The notes under the pieces were generated by a model. It was given only the letters and a program-made list of their open reading frames with translations. It did not search any database and was not told where the DNA came from. 64,000 nucleotides of DNA from Shewanella japonica (GTDB lineage Bacteria; Pseudomonadota; Gammaproteobacteria; Enterobacterales; Shewanellaceae), in contig NZ_CP020472.1 in NCBI RefSeq assembly GCF_002075795.1, forward strand, positions 1,781,001 to 1,845,000, read 5' to 3'. The first letter of the stretch is position 1. The number at the start of each line of letters is the position of its first letter. Positions 1 through 9,426 of this stretch are shown in pieces. The position numbers were made by a program, and so were the translations under genes.

Positions 1-243
1 AAAGCCTTCAAAACCTCGGGGTAAAACGAATAGTGTGGTTTCGGTATCGGGATGGTTATCTAGGTATTCACATTCTGACAGAAAGTCTTTTAGCACCTGT
101 TTGACTTTAGTGTTTTCGCTGCAAATGTATCGGATGCTGTTATTTTCAACTTCTCGACGTGCAAATGGGCAAATATTGTATTTCATGATCACTTTATTGA
201 CCCAGTTTGCTGTTTCAATATGGTATTCGCTTTGCTCTTGCAT
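1..243 (-). CDS. DUF1415 family protein (partial, C-terminus outside window)
   Basis: The reverse strand reads open for 81 codons from an ATG at 243 through base 1, so the gene runs off the left edge. The peptide begins MQEQSEYHIETANWVNKV and contains a CPFAR motif near residue 26. An N-terminal tryptophan helix followed by Cys-Pro-Phe-Ala is the hallmark of the DUF1415 family, which has no established function. An in-frame ATG at 258 exists, but an AGGA element lies just upstream of 243, so 243 is the better start. The promoter region holds 19-bp direct repeats (285-341). The family call is from the motif only. Confidence 0.72.
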   Translation of the reverse strand, partial: MQEQSEYHIETANWVNKVIMKYNICPFARREVENNSIRYICSENTKVKQVLKDFLSECEYLDNHPDTETTLFVLPRGFEGF

Positions 244-284
244 GTTCTTTCCTGTCATATGTTCAATTCGTCATAGCGGGCTTA

Positions 285-341
285 CGCTAAAACTAATGTT
301 CGTCGCTAAAACTAACGTTCGGCGTTAAAGCTAACAGCCTT
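285..341. repeat. Three tandem 19-bp units, the last degenerate
   Basis: Two copies of a 19-base unit beginning CGCTAAAACTAA lie head to tail (285-303 and 304-322), differing at two positions. A third, weaker copy follows (323-341). The array lies in the gap between two minus-strand genes, about 40-100 bases upstream of the DUF1415 start. It could be a binding array for a regulator of that gene or a small slippage-derived repeat. The sequence alone does not decide. Confidence 0.6.
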
Positions 342-370
342 ACTAACAGTGTTGTTTATTCAATGTAAGA

Positions 371-967
371 CTAATCAGGTAAAGCCATCTGTATGATAGA
401 TAACACTAATAGCAGGGCCATTGAAATATTGAATATTCTTTGCTGACGCTCGTTTTTAAGCAGTTTTTTAAGGCCAATACCAAAGCTTAACCAAATTGAG
501 GCACAAGGTAATGCCACCATAAAAAATACCACTGCAATGGTTAATACTTGCGGAATTAAAGCGTGTGAAATGTCAGTAAAGGTAGCGATGGCGCCGACAG
601 CCATAATCCAGCCTTTAGGATTAACCCATTGAAATGCAGCAGCTTGAAAGAAGTTAAATGGTTTAGCTGTTTGTTTACCTTCTAAGTTGCTTGAGCTATT
701 AGCGATGCGCCAAGAAAGGTAAAGTAGGTAGATGATACCAGCAACTTTAATGACTTGATGCGTCATTGGGTAGGCTTGAAAGACGGCACTCAGTCCTAGG
801 CCAATAGCGACCACCATACTCGGAAAGCCAATAATAATCCCTAGTAAATGTGGCATGCTGCGTTTTATACCGAAATTAACGCCAGACGTCATTAACATGA
901 TGTTATTGGGGCCGGGTGTAATTCCTGCAGAAAAAGCGAATAGTGCAATAGTAAAAACGAGTTCCAT
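371..967 (-). CDS. LysE/RhtB-family amino acid exporter
   Basis: The 198-residue protein is hydrophobic throughout, consistent with the usual six membrane helices of LysE/RhtB translocators. It has the family N-terminal signature ITPGPNNIML near residues 16-25. Length is typical (about 200). Family members export amino acids or homoserine lactones through the inner membrane in exchange for protons. The substrate cannot be read from the sequence. It stands alone, followed by the DUF1415 gene on the same strand about 130 bases downstream. The start ATG at 967 opens directly into the first membrane helix. Confidence 0.88.
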   Translation of the reverse strand: MELVFTIALFAFSAGITPGPNNIMLMTSGVNFGIKRSMPHLLGIIIGFPSMVVAIGLGLSAVFQAYPMTHQVIKVAGIIYLLYLSWRIANSSSNLEGKQTAKPFNFFQAAAFQWVNPKGWIMAVGAIATFTDISHALIPQVLTIAVVFFMVALPCASIWLSFGIGLKKLLKNERQQRIFNISMALLLVLSIIQMALPD

Positions 968-1259
968 AAATCGGTAAAATATATCAATACGGCAGTGCTA
1001 ATAGGTGATCATCTTAACGGGAATATACTGGCTAACCTAGTGTTAATTACATTTTTCGTGGATGGTGCTTTTACATTTGTACTGTAATTGTTTGTAGCTT
1101 GCTAATCTTGTGTGTGGCTTTTTGCTGGTAACATGACATAACTTGTTATTGAAATTGAGTCAGGTTAGGTTAGGGTTTAAGTGTTATATTGATAACGAAA
1201 TTTCAATAGCTTGATACAATAAAGATAGGCTAACTTGCTGACTACAGGACTAAATGTGA

Positions 1260-1838
1260 ATGAATAGCAAAAAATGGTGTTTATGGATAAGTCTTTTCGC
1301 TGTATTGATTTCAGGTTGTGCAACCAAAGAAGAGGTCAACAAGCCTGCTCCTAGTCGAATCACAATGGTGACTTCAGGAGATCTTGGCTTTATTTCTTCG
1401 CAAGCAAAGAGCTTTGCTTGGCACCCAACGATGTTTACTGTTCATAGTGCAAATAAACTTGATGATGCTGAATTAGTGAGACATATGCGTCAATCGATAA
1501 CAAAAATCATGGAGCAAAAGGGCTACCATTTTGCTAAAGATAATGAGAATCCAAATGTGCTTATTGGTTTTGGTATGGCGCTAGAGTCGGAAATGAGTGA
1601 CGCAGAAATCATGAAAAGAGCAGGTCTCGTTGCTGGCTTATCAACATCAGGTATTGATGATGATTTTGAAAAAGGATCTGTACTGGTGGCTTTGTTTAGT
1701 CCTAATCGTATTCAACCTATTTGGAAAGTGTTAGCACAAGGGTTTACAGAGACAGGAAAACCTATCGAAGATCGTGAGATCCGCTTTGATAAATTGACTG
1801 GTATGATGCTGAACTCTATCCCTAATCATACGATGTAA
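1260..1838 (+). CDS. DUF4136-like lipoprotein
   Basis: A 192-residue protein begins with a basic n-region, a hydrophobic stretch and the lipobox LISGC, with the acylated cysteine at position 20. It is therefore a predicted lipoprotein. The mature part has the layout of DUF4136 proteins: an early SFAWHP motif, a middle helix of the type RQSITKIMEQKGY, then a conserved beta-rich end. The family is envelope-located and its role is unknown. The gene is monocistronic, with about 290 bases of non-coding DNA in front and a strong terminator behind. The DUF assignment is by pattern only. Confidence 0.7.
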   Translation: MNSKKWCLWISLFAVLISGCATKEEVNKPAPSRITMVTSGDLGFISSQAKSFAWHPTMFTVHSANKLDDAELVRHMRQSITKIMEQKGYHFAKDNENPNVLIGFGMALESEMSDAEIMKRAGLVAGLSTSGIDDDFEKGSVLVALFSPNRIQPIWKVLAQGFTETGKPIEDREIRFDKLTGMMLNSIPNHTM

Positions 1839-1865
1839 CGATTTTCCTGAGCGAGAAACTATTAT

Positions 1866-1900
1866 AAAAAAGCCGCAGAGCCTATGTTCTGCGGCTTTTT
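1866..1900. terminator. Bidirectional intrinsic terminator
   Basis: A GC-rich stem (AGCCGCAGA pairing with TCTGCGGCT) is flanked by A5 on the left and T5 on the right. It can end transcription from both convergent genes, the DUF4136 lipoprotein (+) and the DUF2797 gene (-). Confidence 0.92.
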
Positions 1901-1937
1901 ATTTAGCCTAAATTCAGTTTACCGTTCAATTGAAGTG

Positions 1938-2771
1938 TTATTCAGTGTCAACATTCACTTCGTATGATGAGAACTTACGGATATTGATAACGCCTGTGTC
2001 AAAAATGAGGTACTGACCTTTAATACCTTGCAAAACCCCCGTTACTTCAGGTGTTTTATCAAAGTTATGAGATTTTACTTTTTTAGGGAACTCGGTAATA
2101 GGGAAGCGAATACCTTGAATTTGGTCATTGAGTCGCTCAATCACAAAGTCAGGATTTTGCTCTTTTATCTCTAACAGTTTTGCTTCAATTTCTGGGATTA
2201 ATTGATTGGCCATATCGACTAAATCAACATCATCTGCATTACCTTTTAACATGGCTTGCCAATTGGTTTTATCATTAATCAGTTTTGCTAATTCTACTTC
2301 AACAAGGCCTGAAAGTTGGCGAGTAGAAACTTTAAAGATAGGTAACCCTTGTGTGGCGCCTTGATCTATCCAGCGAGTCGGTATTTGCGTGTAACGCGTA
2401 ATGCCAACTTTGATCCCGGATGTATTGGATAAATAGACAAAGTGAGGAACAAAGCAATGACTTTGTGCCCATTCAGGTTCACGGCAGGTACCTTGATCAA
2501 AGTGACACGTTTCAGGCTTCATGATGCATAAGTCACAGCTAGCAAGCTTTGACATACACACGTAACAATGTCCCTGAGAGTAGCTTTTTTTGGTTTTCTT
2601 ACCACAACTTGAGCATAAAATTTTACCCGTATGGGTCAAGGTGAGTGTTTTACCGATTAAAGGGTTTAACTCTAAGAGTGCATCCCCTACGGGTAATTGA
2701 TAGTGCACTTCATTTTGCTCATCAAGCTGAGTGCGCATTTTTGATAACGTTCCTAACATCTCTAAACTCAT
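1938..2771 (-). CDS. DUF2797 domain protein with cysteine cluster
   Basis: The 277-residue protein carries paired cysteines between residues 52 and 96 (CSSC, CYVC, CDLC and later Cys/His residues), which look like zinc-binding knuckles. A GIY-YIG-like segment with KVGITR and RWIDQGA follows near residues 122-140. This combination is characteristic of DUF2797. The family's biochemical role is not established, and a nucleic-acid-related role is inference from the zinc cluster. It is convergent with the DUF4136 gene and about 120 bases downstream of gcvR on the same strand. Confidence 0.75.
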   Translation of the reverse strand: MSLEMLGTLSKMRTQLDEQNEVHYQLPVGDALLELNPLIGKTLTLTHTGKILCSSCGKKTKKSYSQGHCYVCMSKLASCDLCIMKPETCHFDQGTCREPEWAQSHCFVPHFVYLSNTSGIKVGITRYTQIPTRWIDQGATQGLPIFKVSTRQLSGLVEVELAKLINDKTNWQAMLKGNADDVDLVDMANQLIPEIEAKLLEIKEQNPDFVIERLNDQIQGIRFPITEFPKKVKSHNFDKTPEVTGVLQGIKGQYLIFDTGVINIRKFSSYEVNVDTE

Positions 2772-2893
2772 TTTTGTTATGATTTGTTAGTAGTCTAACA
2801 GATGGTAGTCAGTAAATTTAAACGGTTTTTTAGATTGAATAGAAGGGATATCTGTTGCGCTAATATATTCATTAACGCAACAAACAAAAGGAG

Positions 2894-3400
2894 CTAGGCG
2901 CTTTTACTGAGTTTATCTAACACCACATCGTCACCGAGTTCATATAGTGATTCTGTGAGTTGTTCTTCCTGACTTGGATCTGATAACCCTAAACCCATGG
3001 TGGCTCTAAACAATGCAATACCACTGTGGCCTGCAGTTTCTTGCTGACTACTAAATTGCTCGATGTTAATACCAAGTGCATTTATTTTATTTGAAATTTC
3101 AAGCACTAAGCCTTCACGGTCGTAGGCTACTAAATTAAAACTTAATCGTTTAATCGGCTCTGCTATGTGGCCTGTTTTACTGTAAGTACAGCTTAGCCCT
3201 TCGATACACTCCAAAGACTCAAGCAAGGTATCCCATTTTAATGCCGATACTTCTAACTGTAATATTGCGGCAAAAACGCCGTCAATATGGCGCATTTCGG
3301 AGTCGAGCCAGTTGCCGTTGTGACGACTGATAACATTTGCAATCTGTCCAACTAACCCTTTTCTATCAGGGGCTTGCAAGGTAACTAGATAACGTAACAT
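2894..3400 (-). CDS. gcvR: Glycine cleavage system regulator GcvR (tandem ACT domains)
   Basis: The protein has two ACT domains, the first starting RYLVTLQAPDRKGLVGQI and the second near residue 90 (LVAYDREGLVLEI). That layout and a length near 170 match GcvR, which in E. coli antagonises the activator GcvA to repress glycine cleavage genes. A longer reading from a TTG at 3415 is possible. The ATG at 3400 has a GGGAG element 8 bases upstream, so I use it (168 residues). It is divergent from the pst operon and shares a 257-base intergenic region with it. Confidence 0.85.
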   Translation of the reverse strand: MLRYLVTLQAPDRKGLVGQIANVISRHNGNWLDSEMRHIDGVFAAILQLEVSALKWDTLLESLECIEGLSCTYSKTGHIAEPIKRLSFNLVAYDREGLVLEISNKINALGINIEQFSSQQETAGHSGIALFRATMGLGLSDPSQEEQLTESLYELGDDVVLDKLSKSA

Positions 3401-3446
3401 AAAAGAAACTCCCAAATGTTTAACAAATAAATCGCCTGTAACACTA

Positions 3447-3464
3447 CTGTCATATATACGTCAT
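3447..3464 (+). promoter_or_regulatory. Pho box (PhoB-binding site) upstream of pstC
   Basis: CTGTCATATATACGTCAT is a near-consensus Pho box: two 7-bp CTGTCAT-like half sites separated by 4 bases. It lies about 190 bases before pstC, so phosphate-starvation activation by PhoB is expected. A much weaker copy is visible around 3498-3515. Confidence 0.75.
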
Positions 3465-3657
3465 ATAATTCAGCCAATTAAAATAGGCATCTAAAAAATG
3501 TCATCAATTAATCACTTAAACGTACTGATTTGAACTGACAATTGTTGAGTTGTAATCACAAACGCTTAAGGTAAATAAAACAGCTATTTATTTAGTATCA
3601 CAGCGGATTAAACAATCATAGCGAAATTTCGCTGACGATTAATTATAGAGGTTCTGA

Positions 3658-5913
3658 ATGGAAAGTCAGGTCAATCAACCTGGTTCTGAGACGAAGAGTC
3701 TGCTAGTAGGCAGAAAAGCGAATCGAAGAGCATTTACGGATAAGGCAGCTGAAGTGGGTGTAACTGTGGGTGGAACCATGGTTTTTGTCGCTTTGTTGTT
3801 GATTTTCTTTTACTTATTGTATGTTATCAAGCCGATTTTTGATGGCGCTGATGTTGAACCTGTATCAACAATCAGTTATCAAAATACCGAGACTGCCACT
3901 TTAATGGTGGGAAGTGATGAGCAAAATGAAATAGCTTATCGCGTACTGGTAAATGGCCAAGTTGATTTTTATTCAGTAGCCAGTAAACAGTTAATTGAGA
4001 GTTTTCAGCCTCCGCTTCCTGAAGGGGCGACAGTGGTTAGTAGCGCCAAAGCTAAACCAAATGAGCAACGTTTTGCGCTTGGATTAAGTACGGGTGAGGC
4101 GTTAATCGTTGGGGTTGATTTTGGCGTGACTTACCCTGATAACGTGCGCACAATTACACCACGTTTACGCTACCCATTAGGTGAAACACCGATTATGGTT
4201 GATGAAGGTCAGCCATTACATCACTTAGCCTTTGACTATATCGATAGTCGCATTGGTTTTGCATACCAAGATAATCAAGGTGCATGGAAGTTAAATCGTC
4301 TTGAAGGCGAAGAAAACATGATGACCGAAGAAATTGAATGGTATTCGGATCTGACCGTTGTTGAAGATGCGCCTAAAGATGCGTTAACGGCGTTAATGAC
4401 ACCTGACCATCGCCAGTTGATCCTGCCTACATCAAACAAAATCTTCATTTATGATATTCGCGACACTGATGAACCGTCATTGCTGCAAGTTATTGATGTT
4501 AAAGATGGCTCAAACAAAGTTTCTAATGTGAGCTTACTTGCGGGTGCGAGTTCGATTCTTGTTAATTACCAAGACGGTACTATTGACCAGTATTTTCAGG
4601 TTAGTAGCCGAAGTGGTCGTTTATACCAAAAAATTCGTGATTTTGAGATTGATTCACCTGTACAGACAATTGCTACTGAGTTTTATCGCAAAAGTTTTGC
4701 TGTAGTGAGTCCTGAAGGTGAACTATCACTGCTTTATACAACCAGTCAGCGTAATTTATTCACTGAAACGTTTAATATTGCGCAACCTGGAGCAATGGCA
4801 TTTAGCCCACGTTCGAATGCATTAATTGTTGAAGCGAATAATAGCTTGAATGTATTTGCGGTAGACAATGACCATCCAGAAGTCTCTTGGAGTGCTTTGT
4901 GGCAAAAAGTTTGGTACGAAGGTTACCCAGAGCCACAGTATGTTTGGCAGTCAACTTCAGGCTCTGATGACTTTGAAGCAAAACTAAGCTTAATGCCGTT
5001 AGCATTCGGTACCATGAAAGCGGCATTTTACGCGATGCTTTTCGCTGTGCCATTAGCGATTGCTGGTGCAATTTATACCGCTTACTTCATGTCGCCTAAA
5101 GTCCGTAGTGTTGTTAAGCCAACCATTGAAATTATGGAAGCACTTCCTACGGTTATTTTAGGTTTCTTAGCGGGCCTTTGGTTAGCGCCGTTAATTGAAG
5201 ACCATCTTCCAGGCATTTTAGTATTACTGACATTGTTACCAACCAGTATTTTACTAAGTGCATTTACTTGGAGCAGGTTACCAAACTCGTGGAAGCAACG
5301 ATTACCTGAAACGTACCAAGAAATCATGCTAATCCCTGTGATCTTGTTTGTGGGTTGGTTCTCATTCGAAATCAGTCCAGTGATTGAGATTGCTTTCTTT
5401 GATGGTAATACTCGCCAATTTATTACCAATGATTTAGGGATTACCTTTGACCAACGTAATGCATTTGTTGTCGGTATTGCGATGGGCTTTGCTGTTATTC
5501 CAACGATTTTCTCAATTGCTGAAGATGCTATCTTCTCAGTGCCACGTCATTTATCAAATGGCTCATTAGCGCTGGGTGCAACGAACTGGCAGACACTGAC
5601 TCGCGTGGTTCTATTGACAGCCAGTCCAGGTATCTTTTCCGCTGTGATGATGGGACTTGGTCGTGCAGTGGGAGAAACCATGATTGTACTGATGGCTACA
5701 GGTAACACCGCAATCCTTGAATGGAGTGTATTTGAAGGTATGCGGACATTAGCGGCTAACATTGCGGTAGAAATGCCTGAATCTGCCATTGGTAGTTCGC
5801 ACTATCGTGTATTGTTCCTTGCGGCATTCGTCTTGTTTGTATTTACCTTTGTCTTTAACACCATTGCAGAAGTGGTACGTCAACGTCTACGTGAACGTTA
5901 CAGCTCACTTTAA
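3658..5913 (+). CDS. pstC: Phosphate ABC transporter permease PstC, long form
   Basis: One of two inner-membrane permease subunits for high-affinity phosphate import. At 751 residues it is more than twice the length of E. coli PstC (about 319). One N-terminal helix (about 35-60) is followed by a periplasmic segment of roughly 380 residues with repeated beta-strand-like stretches. The MetI-type permease domain occupies the last 300 residues, with EMEALPTVILGFLAGLW-like and GRAVGETMIV motifs. The ATG at 3658 has GAGG upstream. It leads a pstC-pstA-pstB-phoU operon. No phosphate-binding protein gene (pstS) lies in the window. Confidence 0.93.
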   Translation: MESQVNQPGSETKSLLVGRKANRRAFTDKAAEVGVTVGGTMVFVALLLIFFYLLYVIKPIFDGADVEPVSTISYQNTETATLMVGSDEQNEIAYRVLVNGQVDFYSVASKQLIESFQPPLPEGATVVSSAKAKPNEQRFALGLSTGEALIVGVDFGVTYPDNVRTITPRLRYPLGETPIMVDEGQPLHHLAFDYIDSRIGFAYQDNQGAWKLNRLEGEENMMTEEIEWYSDLTVVEDAPKDALTALMTPDHRQLILPTSNKIFIYDIRDTDEPSLLQVIDVKDGSNKVSNVSLLAGASSILVNYQDGTIDQYFQVSSRSGRLYQKIRDFEIDSPVQTIATEFYRKSFAVVSPEGELSLLYTTSQRNLFTETFNIAQPGAMAFSPRSNALIVEANNSLNVFAVDNDHPEVSWSALWQKVWYEGYPEPQYVWQSTSGSDDFEAKLSLMPLAFGTMKAAFYAMLFAVPLAIAGAIYTAYFMSPKVRSVVKPTIEIMEALPTVILGFLAGLWLAPLIEDHLPGILVLLTLLPTSILLSAFTWSRLPNSWKQRLPETYQEIMLIPVILFVGWFSFEISPVIEIAFFDGNTRQFITNDLGITFDQRNAFVVGIAMGFAVIPTIFSIAEDAIFSVPRHLSNGSLALGATNWQTLTRVVLLTASPGIFSAVMMGLGRAVGETMIVLMATGNTAILEWSVFEGMRTLAANIAVEMPESAIGSSHYRVLFLAAFVLFVFTFVFNTIAEVVRQRLRERYSSL

Positions 5914-5971
5914 GGAATGAAGATGAAAATAATAATGAATATTTCGCCAATCGCTTTGAGAGGTTTGAGCA

Positions 5972-7630
5972 ATGGGTAAGTGGGTTAAATCGGGTTCTCC
6001 ATGGATTTGGATGACCGGTGGTGCAGTCAGTATCAGCTTGATTGCAGTATTAGGTTTGTTGTTATTAATTGCATGGCGTGGATTAAGTTACTTTTGGCCT
6101 GCCGATATTTATCAATGGCAACTTGAAGATAATAATGGTGTTAAATCAACCTTAATTGGTGAGATTTATGACCGTGAAGAAGTGCCTACTGAACGATTGA
6201 TTTCAGCAGGTCATCAGTTTAACGAACATCCTGGTGAGTTTGTCACTCGCTATCTAGTGAAAACAGGTAACCGTGAATTCGTTGGTTTGGATTTTCGCTG
6301 GATTTTGGCTACAGACATTGTTAGTCGTGAAAAGCCTACTGATATCGCTATGTTGGAGCGTACCAAAAATGGTAACTTCTACGGCTACCCGGTTGCTGTG
6401 ATTGAAAATGGTGAACGTTTACCATTATCAGGCGAGCAAATCGAAATCGCGTTAGAAGAACACATTGACCGTGCTGTGACCATCGGCGAGCAGGCGTTAA
6501 AGCTTCAAAAGTCTGAGATTGGTTCAGTTAACTATGCACTTGAGCGTTTACGTTTAAAAGAACGTGGTTATGAGTTAGACGGTAAATTAACCCCAGAGCG
6601 TAAAGCAGAATTAGATGCACAAGCAGAAAAGCTCAACCAAGATTACTTAGTCATGGAAAAAGACTTGTTCGCGTTACGTGACCAAGCGGCAAGAGATTCT
6701 GTGATAATTCGAGACATGCGCGGTGAAGAAGTCACGCTCAAGTTAGATTCAGTATTAGACGTTAGCTACGTCAATCGTATGAACAGTTTCGATAAAGTAG
6801 TACATTGGTTTGTCGGTTTAGGTCGCTTTGTTAGCCATGACCCACGTGAAGCAAATACTGAGGGTGGGGTATTTCCAGCTATCTTTGGTACGGTATTTAT
6901 GGTGATGCTGATGGCCGTTATTGTAACGCCATTCGGGGTTATCGCTGCTATTTACCTACACGAATATGCTAAAAAGGGTCCAATTACTAAGATGATCCGT
7001 ATCGCGGTAATTAACTTAGCGGGTGTTCCGTCAATTGTTTACGGTGTGTTTGGCTTAGGCTTCTTTGTATACATGCTTGGTGGTTCATTAGACCAATTGT
7101 TTTATCCAGAAGCGCTACCTTCACCCACTTTTGGTTCGCCAGGTGTGATTTGGTCAGCATTAACGTTAGCGATTCTAACGCTTCCAGTGGTCATTGTATC
7201 GACTGAAGAAGGCTTAAGCCGAATCCCAAGTGCAGTGCGTCAAGGCAGTTTAGCGCTAGGTGCGACTAAGTTTGAAACCTTATGGCGAATTGTTATTCCA
7301 ATGGCGAGTCCTGCAATTATGACAGGCCTTATTTTGGCTGTTGCGCGCGCAGCAGGTGAAGTTGCACCATTGATGTTAGTGGGTGTTGTTAAACTCGCAC
7401 CGACTTTACCTATTGATATGAACTTTCCGTTTATCCATTTAGAACGTAAGTTTATGCATTTAGGTTTCCATATTTACGACGTTGGCTTCCAAAGTCCTAA
7501 CGTAGAAGCGGCAAGACCATTAGTTTATGCCACTTCATTCTTATTAGTATCTGTGATTGTGACACTTAACTTAACAGTTATCAGTGTACGTAATCACTTA
7601 CGTGAAAAATTCCGTTCGCTAGAACACTAA
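5972..7630 (+). CDS. pstA: Phosphate ABC transporter permease PstA, long form
   Basis: The second phosphate permease subunit, 552 residues against about 296 in E. coli. One N-terminal helix (about 17-36) is followed by an inserted periplasmic region of roughly 260 residues containing a charged, probably coiled-coil stretch (about 180-235). The permease domain follows, with LAGVPSIVYGVFGLG and the EAA-type loop SLALGATKFETLWRIVIP. It starts 58 bases after pstC. Both permeases are enlarged on the periplasmic side, suggesting the two extra domains pack together. Confidence 0.93.
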   Translation: MGKWVKSGSPWIWMTGGAVSISLIAVLGLLLLIAWRGLSYFWPADIYQWQLEDNNGVKSTLIGEIYDREEVPTERLISAGHQFNEHPGEFVTRYLVKTGNREFVGLDFRWILATDIVSREKPTDIAMLERTKNGNFYGYPVAVIENGERLPLSGEQIEIALEEHIDRAVTIGEQALKLQKSEIGSVNYALERLRLKERGYELDGKLTPERKAELDAQAEKLNQDYLVMEKDLFALRDQAARDSVIIRDMRGEEVTLKLDSVLDVSYVNRMNSFDKVVHWFVGLGRFVSHDPREANTEGGVFPAIFGTVFMVMLMAVIVTPFGVIAAIYLHEYAKKGPITKMIRIAVINLAGVPSIVYGVFGLGFFVYMLGGSLDQLFYPEALPSPTFGSPGVIWSALTLAILTLPVVIVSTEEGLSRIPSAVRQGSLALGATKFETLWRIVIPMASPAIMTGLILAVARAAGEVAPLMLVGVVKLAPTLPIDMNFPFIHLERKFMHLGFHIYDVGFQSPNVEAARPLVYATSFLLVSVIVTLNLTVISVRNHLREKFRSLEH

Positions 7631-7658
7631 TTAGCGATATCCTGAGGAAAAAAGAAAA

Positions 7659-8477
7659 ATGATTTCTATTGATCAAAGCGCTATTAAATCTGAAGTTGTC
7701 GATTTAGCTAACCTACCTGCACAGGATACTGCGTTAGAAATTCGTAATTTAGATTTACGTTATGGTGATAAACAAGCTCTATTTGATGTGAGCATGAAAA
7801 TCCCGAAAAACCAAGTGACAGCATTTATTGGTCCTAGTGGTTGTGGTAAGTCGACGCTTTTACGTTGTATTAACCGTATGAATGACTTAGTTGAAACTTG
7901 TCATATTGACGGTGAAATTTTACTTCACGGTCAAAATATTTATGACAAGAAAGTTGATGTTGCTGCACTTCGTCGTAATGTCGGTATGGTGTTCCAGCGT
8001 CCTAACCCGTTTCCAAAGTCGATTTACGAGAACGTGGTTTACGGTTTACGTCTGCAAGGGGTGAGTAACCGTCGTGAGTTAGATGAAGCCGCCGAGCGTT
8101 CATTGCGCGGTGCAGCAATTTGGGATGAAGTAAAAGACCGTTTGCACGATAACGCCTTCGGATTATCTGGTGGTCAGCAACAACGTCTTGTTATTGCCCG
8201 TGCCATTGCCATTGAGCCAGAGGTATTGCTGCTTGATGAACCAACATCGGCATTGGATCCAATTTCAACGTTAACGATTGAAGAGTTAATCACGGATCTT
8301 AAATCAAAATATACTGTGGTTATCGTAACGCATAACATGCAACAGGCTGCACGTGTATCAGATCAAACTGCATTCATGTATATGGGTGAACTGATTGAAT
8401 ATGCTGACACAAATACTATCTTCACTACGCCACAAAAGCGTAAAACAGAAGATTACATTACCGGTCGTTACGGCTAA
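7659..8477 (+). CDS. pstB: Phosphate ABC transporter ATPase PstB
   Basis: A cytoplasmic ATPase of 272 residues, normal for PstB. Visible are the Walker A motif GPSGCGKST (58-66), the Q-loop [12 protein letters not shown] typical of PstB, the ABC signature LSGGQQQR and the Walker [12 protein letters not shown]. It powers phosphate import through PstC-PstA. It starts 28 bases after pstA with a GAGGAAA ribosome-binding site. Confidence 0.97.
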   Translation: MISIDQSAIKSEVVDLANLPAQDTALEIRNLDLRYGDKQALFDVSMKIPKNQVTAFIGPSGCGKSTLLRCINRMNDLVETCHIDGEILLHGQNIYDKKVDVAALRRNVGMVFQRPNPFPKSIYENVVYGLRLQGVSNRRELDEAAERSLRGAAIWDEVKDRLHDNAFGLSGGQQQRLVIARAIAIEPEVLLLDEPTSALDPISTLTIEELITDLKSKYTVVIVTHNMQQAARVSDQTAFMYMGELIEYADTNTIFTTPQKRKTEDYITGRYG

Positions 8478-8538
8478 ATTTATTGCATTAGAGCTGATGG
8501 CTTAGGTCAATATAGTAAAGAATAAGGTTGATACAGTA

Positions 8539-9249
8539 ATGGAAAACAAAAGTTTAAATAAGCATATCTCGGGTCAATTCAACGCCGAACTTGAAGATAT
8601 TCGTAACCGTGTTTTAGCCATGGGCGGCCTAGTTGAACGCCAACTAGAAGAATCTCTAGATGCACTTGCTTCTTTAGATGCTGAGCTTGCGCAAAAAGTC
8701 ATTGATGGTGATCACCGTGTTAATGGCATGGAAGTGTCTATTGATGAAGAATGTACTCGTATCATCGCTAAACGCCAACCAGCAGCCAGTGATTTACGTT
8801 TGATTATCACAATCACTAAAACCATTACCGATCTTGAACGTATCGGAGATGCCTGTGTTCGTATTGCTAAAGCTGCGTTAGATAAGCGCTTGAACAATCA
8901 ACAACCATTGCTAGTAAGCATTGAAAACATGGGGCGCCATGCTACTCGTACACTGCATTCAACCTTGGACGCTTTGGCCCGTATGGATGCAGATAATGCA
9001 TTTGAGTTACACAAAGAAGATGCCAAATTAGATAAAGAGTATGAAGGGATTATTCGTCAATTGATGACCTATATGATGGAAGATCCTCGCTCTATCCCTG
9101 GTGTACTAGATGTTCTTTGGGCTGCTCGTGCTGTTGAGCGAGTGGGCGACCGCTGTAAAAACATCTGTGAATACATTATTTACTTCGTTAAAGGTAAAGA
9201 TGTTCGCCATACTTCATACGAAGATATGGAAAAAGATCTTAACTTATAA
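8539..9249 (+). CDS. phoU: Phosphate signalling protein PhoU
   Basis: A 236-residue, all-helical protein made of two PhoU repeats with the family motifs RQPAASDLR and ERIGD (first repeat) and [14 protein letters not shown] (second). PhoU links the Pst transporter to the PhoR-PhoB two-component system and keeps it repressive when phosphate is plentiful. It is the last gene of the pst operon, 61 bases after pstB, and is followed by a terminator. Confidence 0.96.
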   Translation: MENKSLNKHISGQFNAELEDIRNRVLAMGGLVERQLEESLDALASLDAELAQKVIDGDHRVNGMEVSIDEECTRIIAKRQPAASDLRLIITITKTITDLERIGDACVRIAKAALDKRLNNQQPLLVSIENMGRHATRTLHSTLDALARMDADNAFELHKEDAKLDKEYEGIIRQLMTYMMEDPRSIPGVLDVLWAARAVERVGDRCKNICEYIIYFVKGKDVRHTSYEDMEKDLNL

Positions 9250-9300
9250 TAAGTAAGGCAAACTAACTTTGAGTGAGTTCTAGATAACTCATTAATTAAT

Positions 9301-9327
9301 AAGCACCTTTCGAGGTGCTTTTTTATT
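9301..9327 (+). terminator. Terminator of the pst-phoU operon
   Basis: The stem AAGCACCT / AGGTGCTT with a TTCG loop is followed by a T6 run, about 50 bases after the phoU stop. Confidence 0.93.
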
Positions 9328-9382
9328 GCGAAAATCTGAGTTCACTAACCTCGATGTCATCATATTAAGAATGACTAATTTG

Positions 9383-9426
9383 GACATATTGACCTTTTAA
9401 AGAATTTTTGTGTGGGTCAATATGTC
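9383..9426. promoter_or_regulatory. Perfect 12-bp inverted repeat upstream of MOT1 transporter
   Basis: GACATATTGACC (9383-9394) is mirrored exactly by GGTCAATATGTC (9415-9426) with 20 bases between. It has no T-tract, so it is not a standard terminator. It lies about 115-160 bases before the chosen transporter start and may be an operator or an mRNA hairpin. It does not match the ModE consensus as I know it. Confidence 0.5.

Noticed and set aside
35..328. Plus-strand open frame of 97 codons at the left edge
   Set aside because: The opposite strand encodes a clear DUF1415 N-terminus over the same bases.
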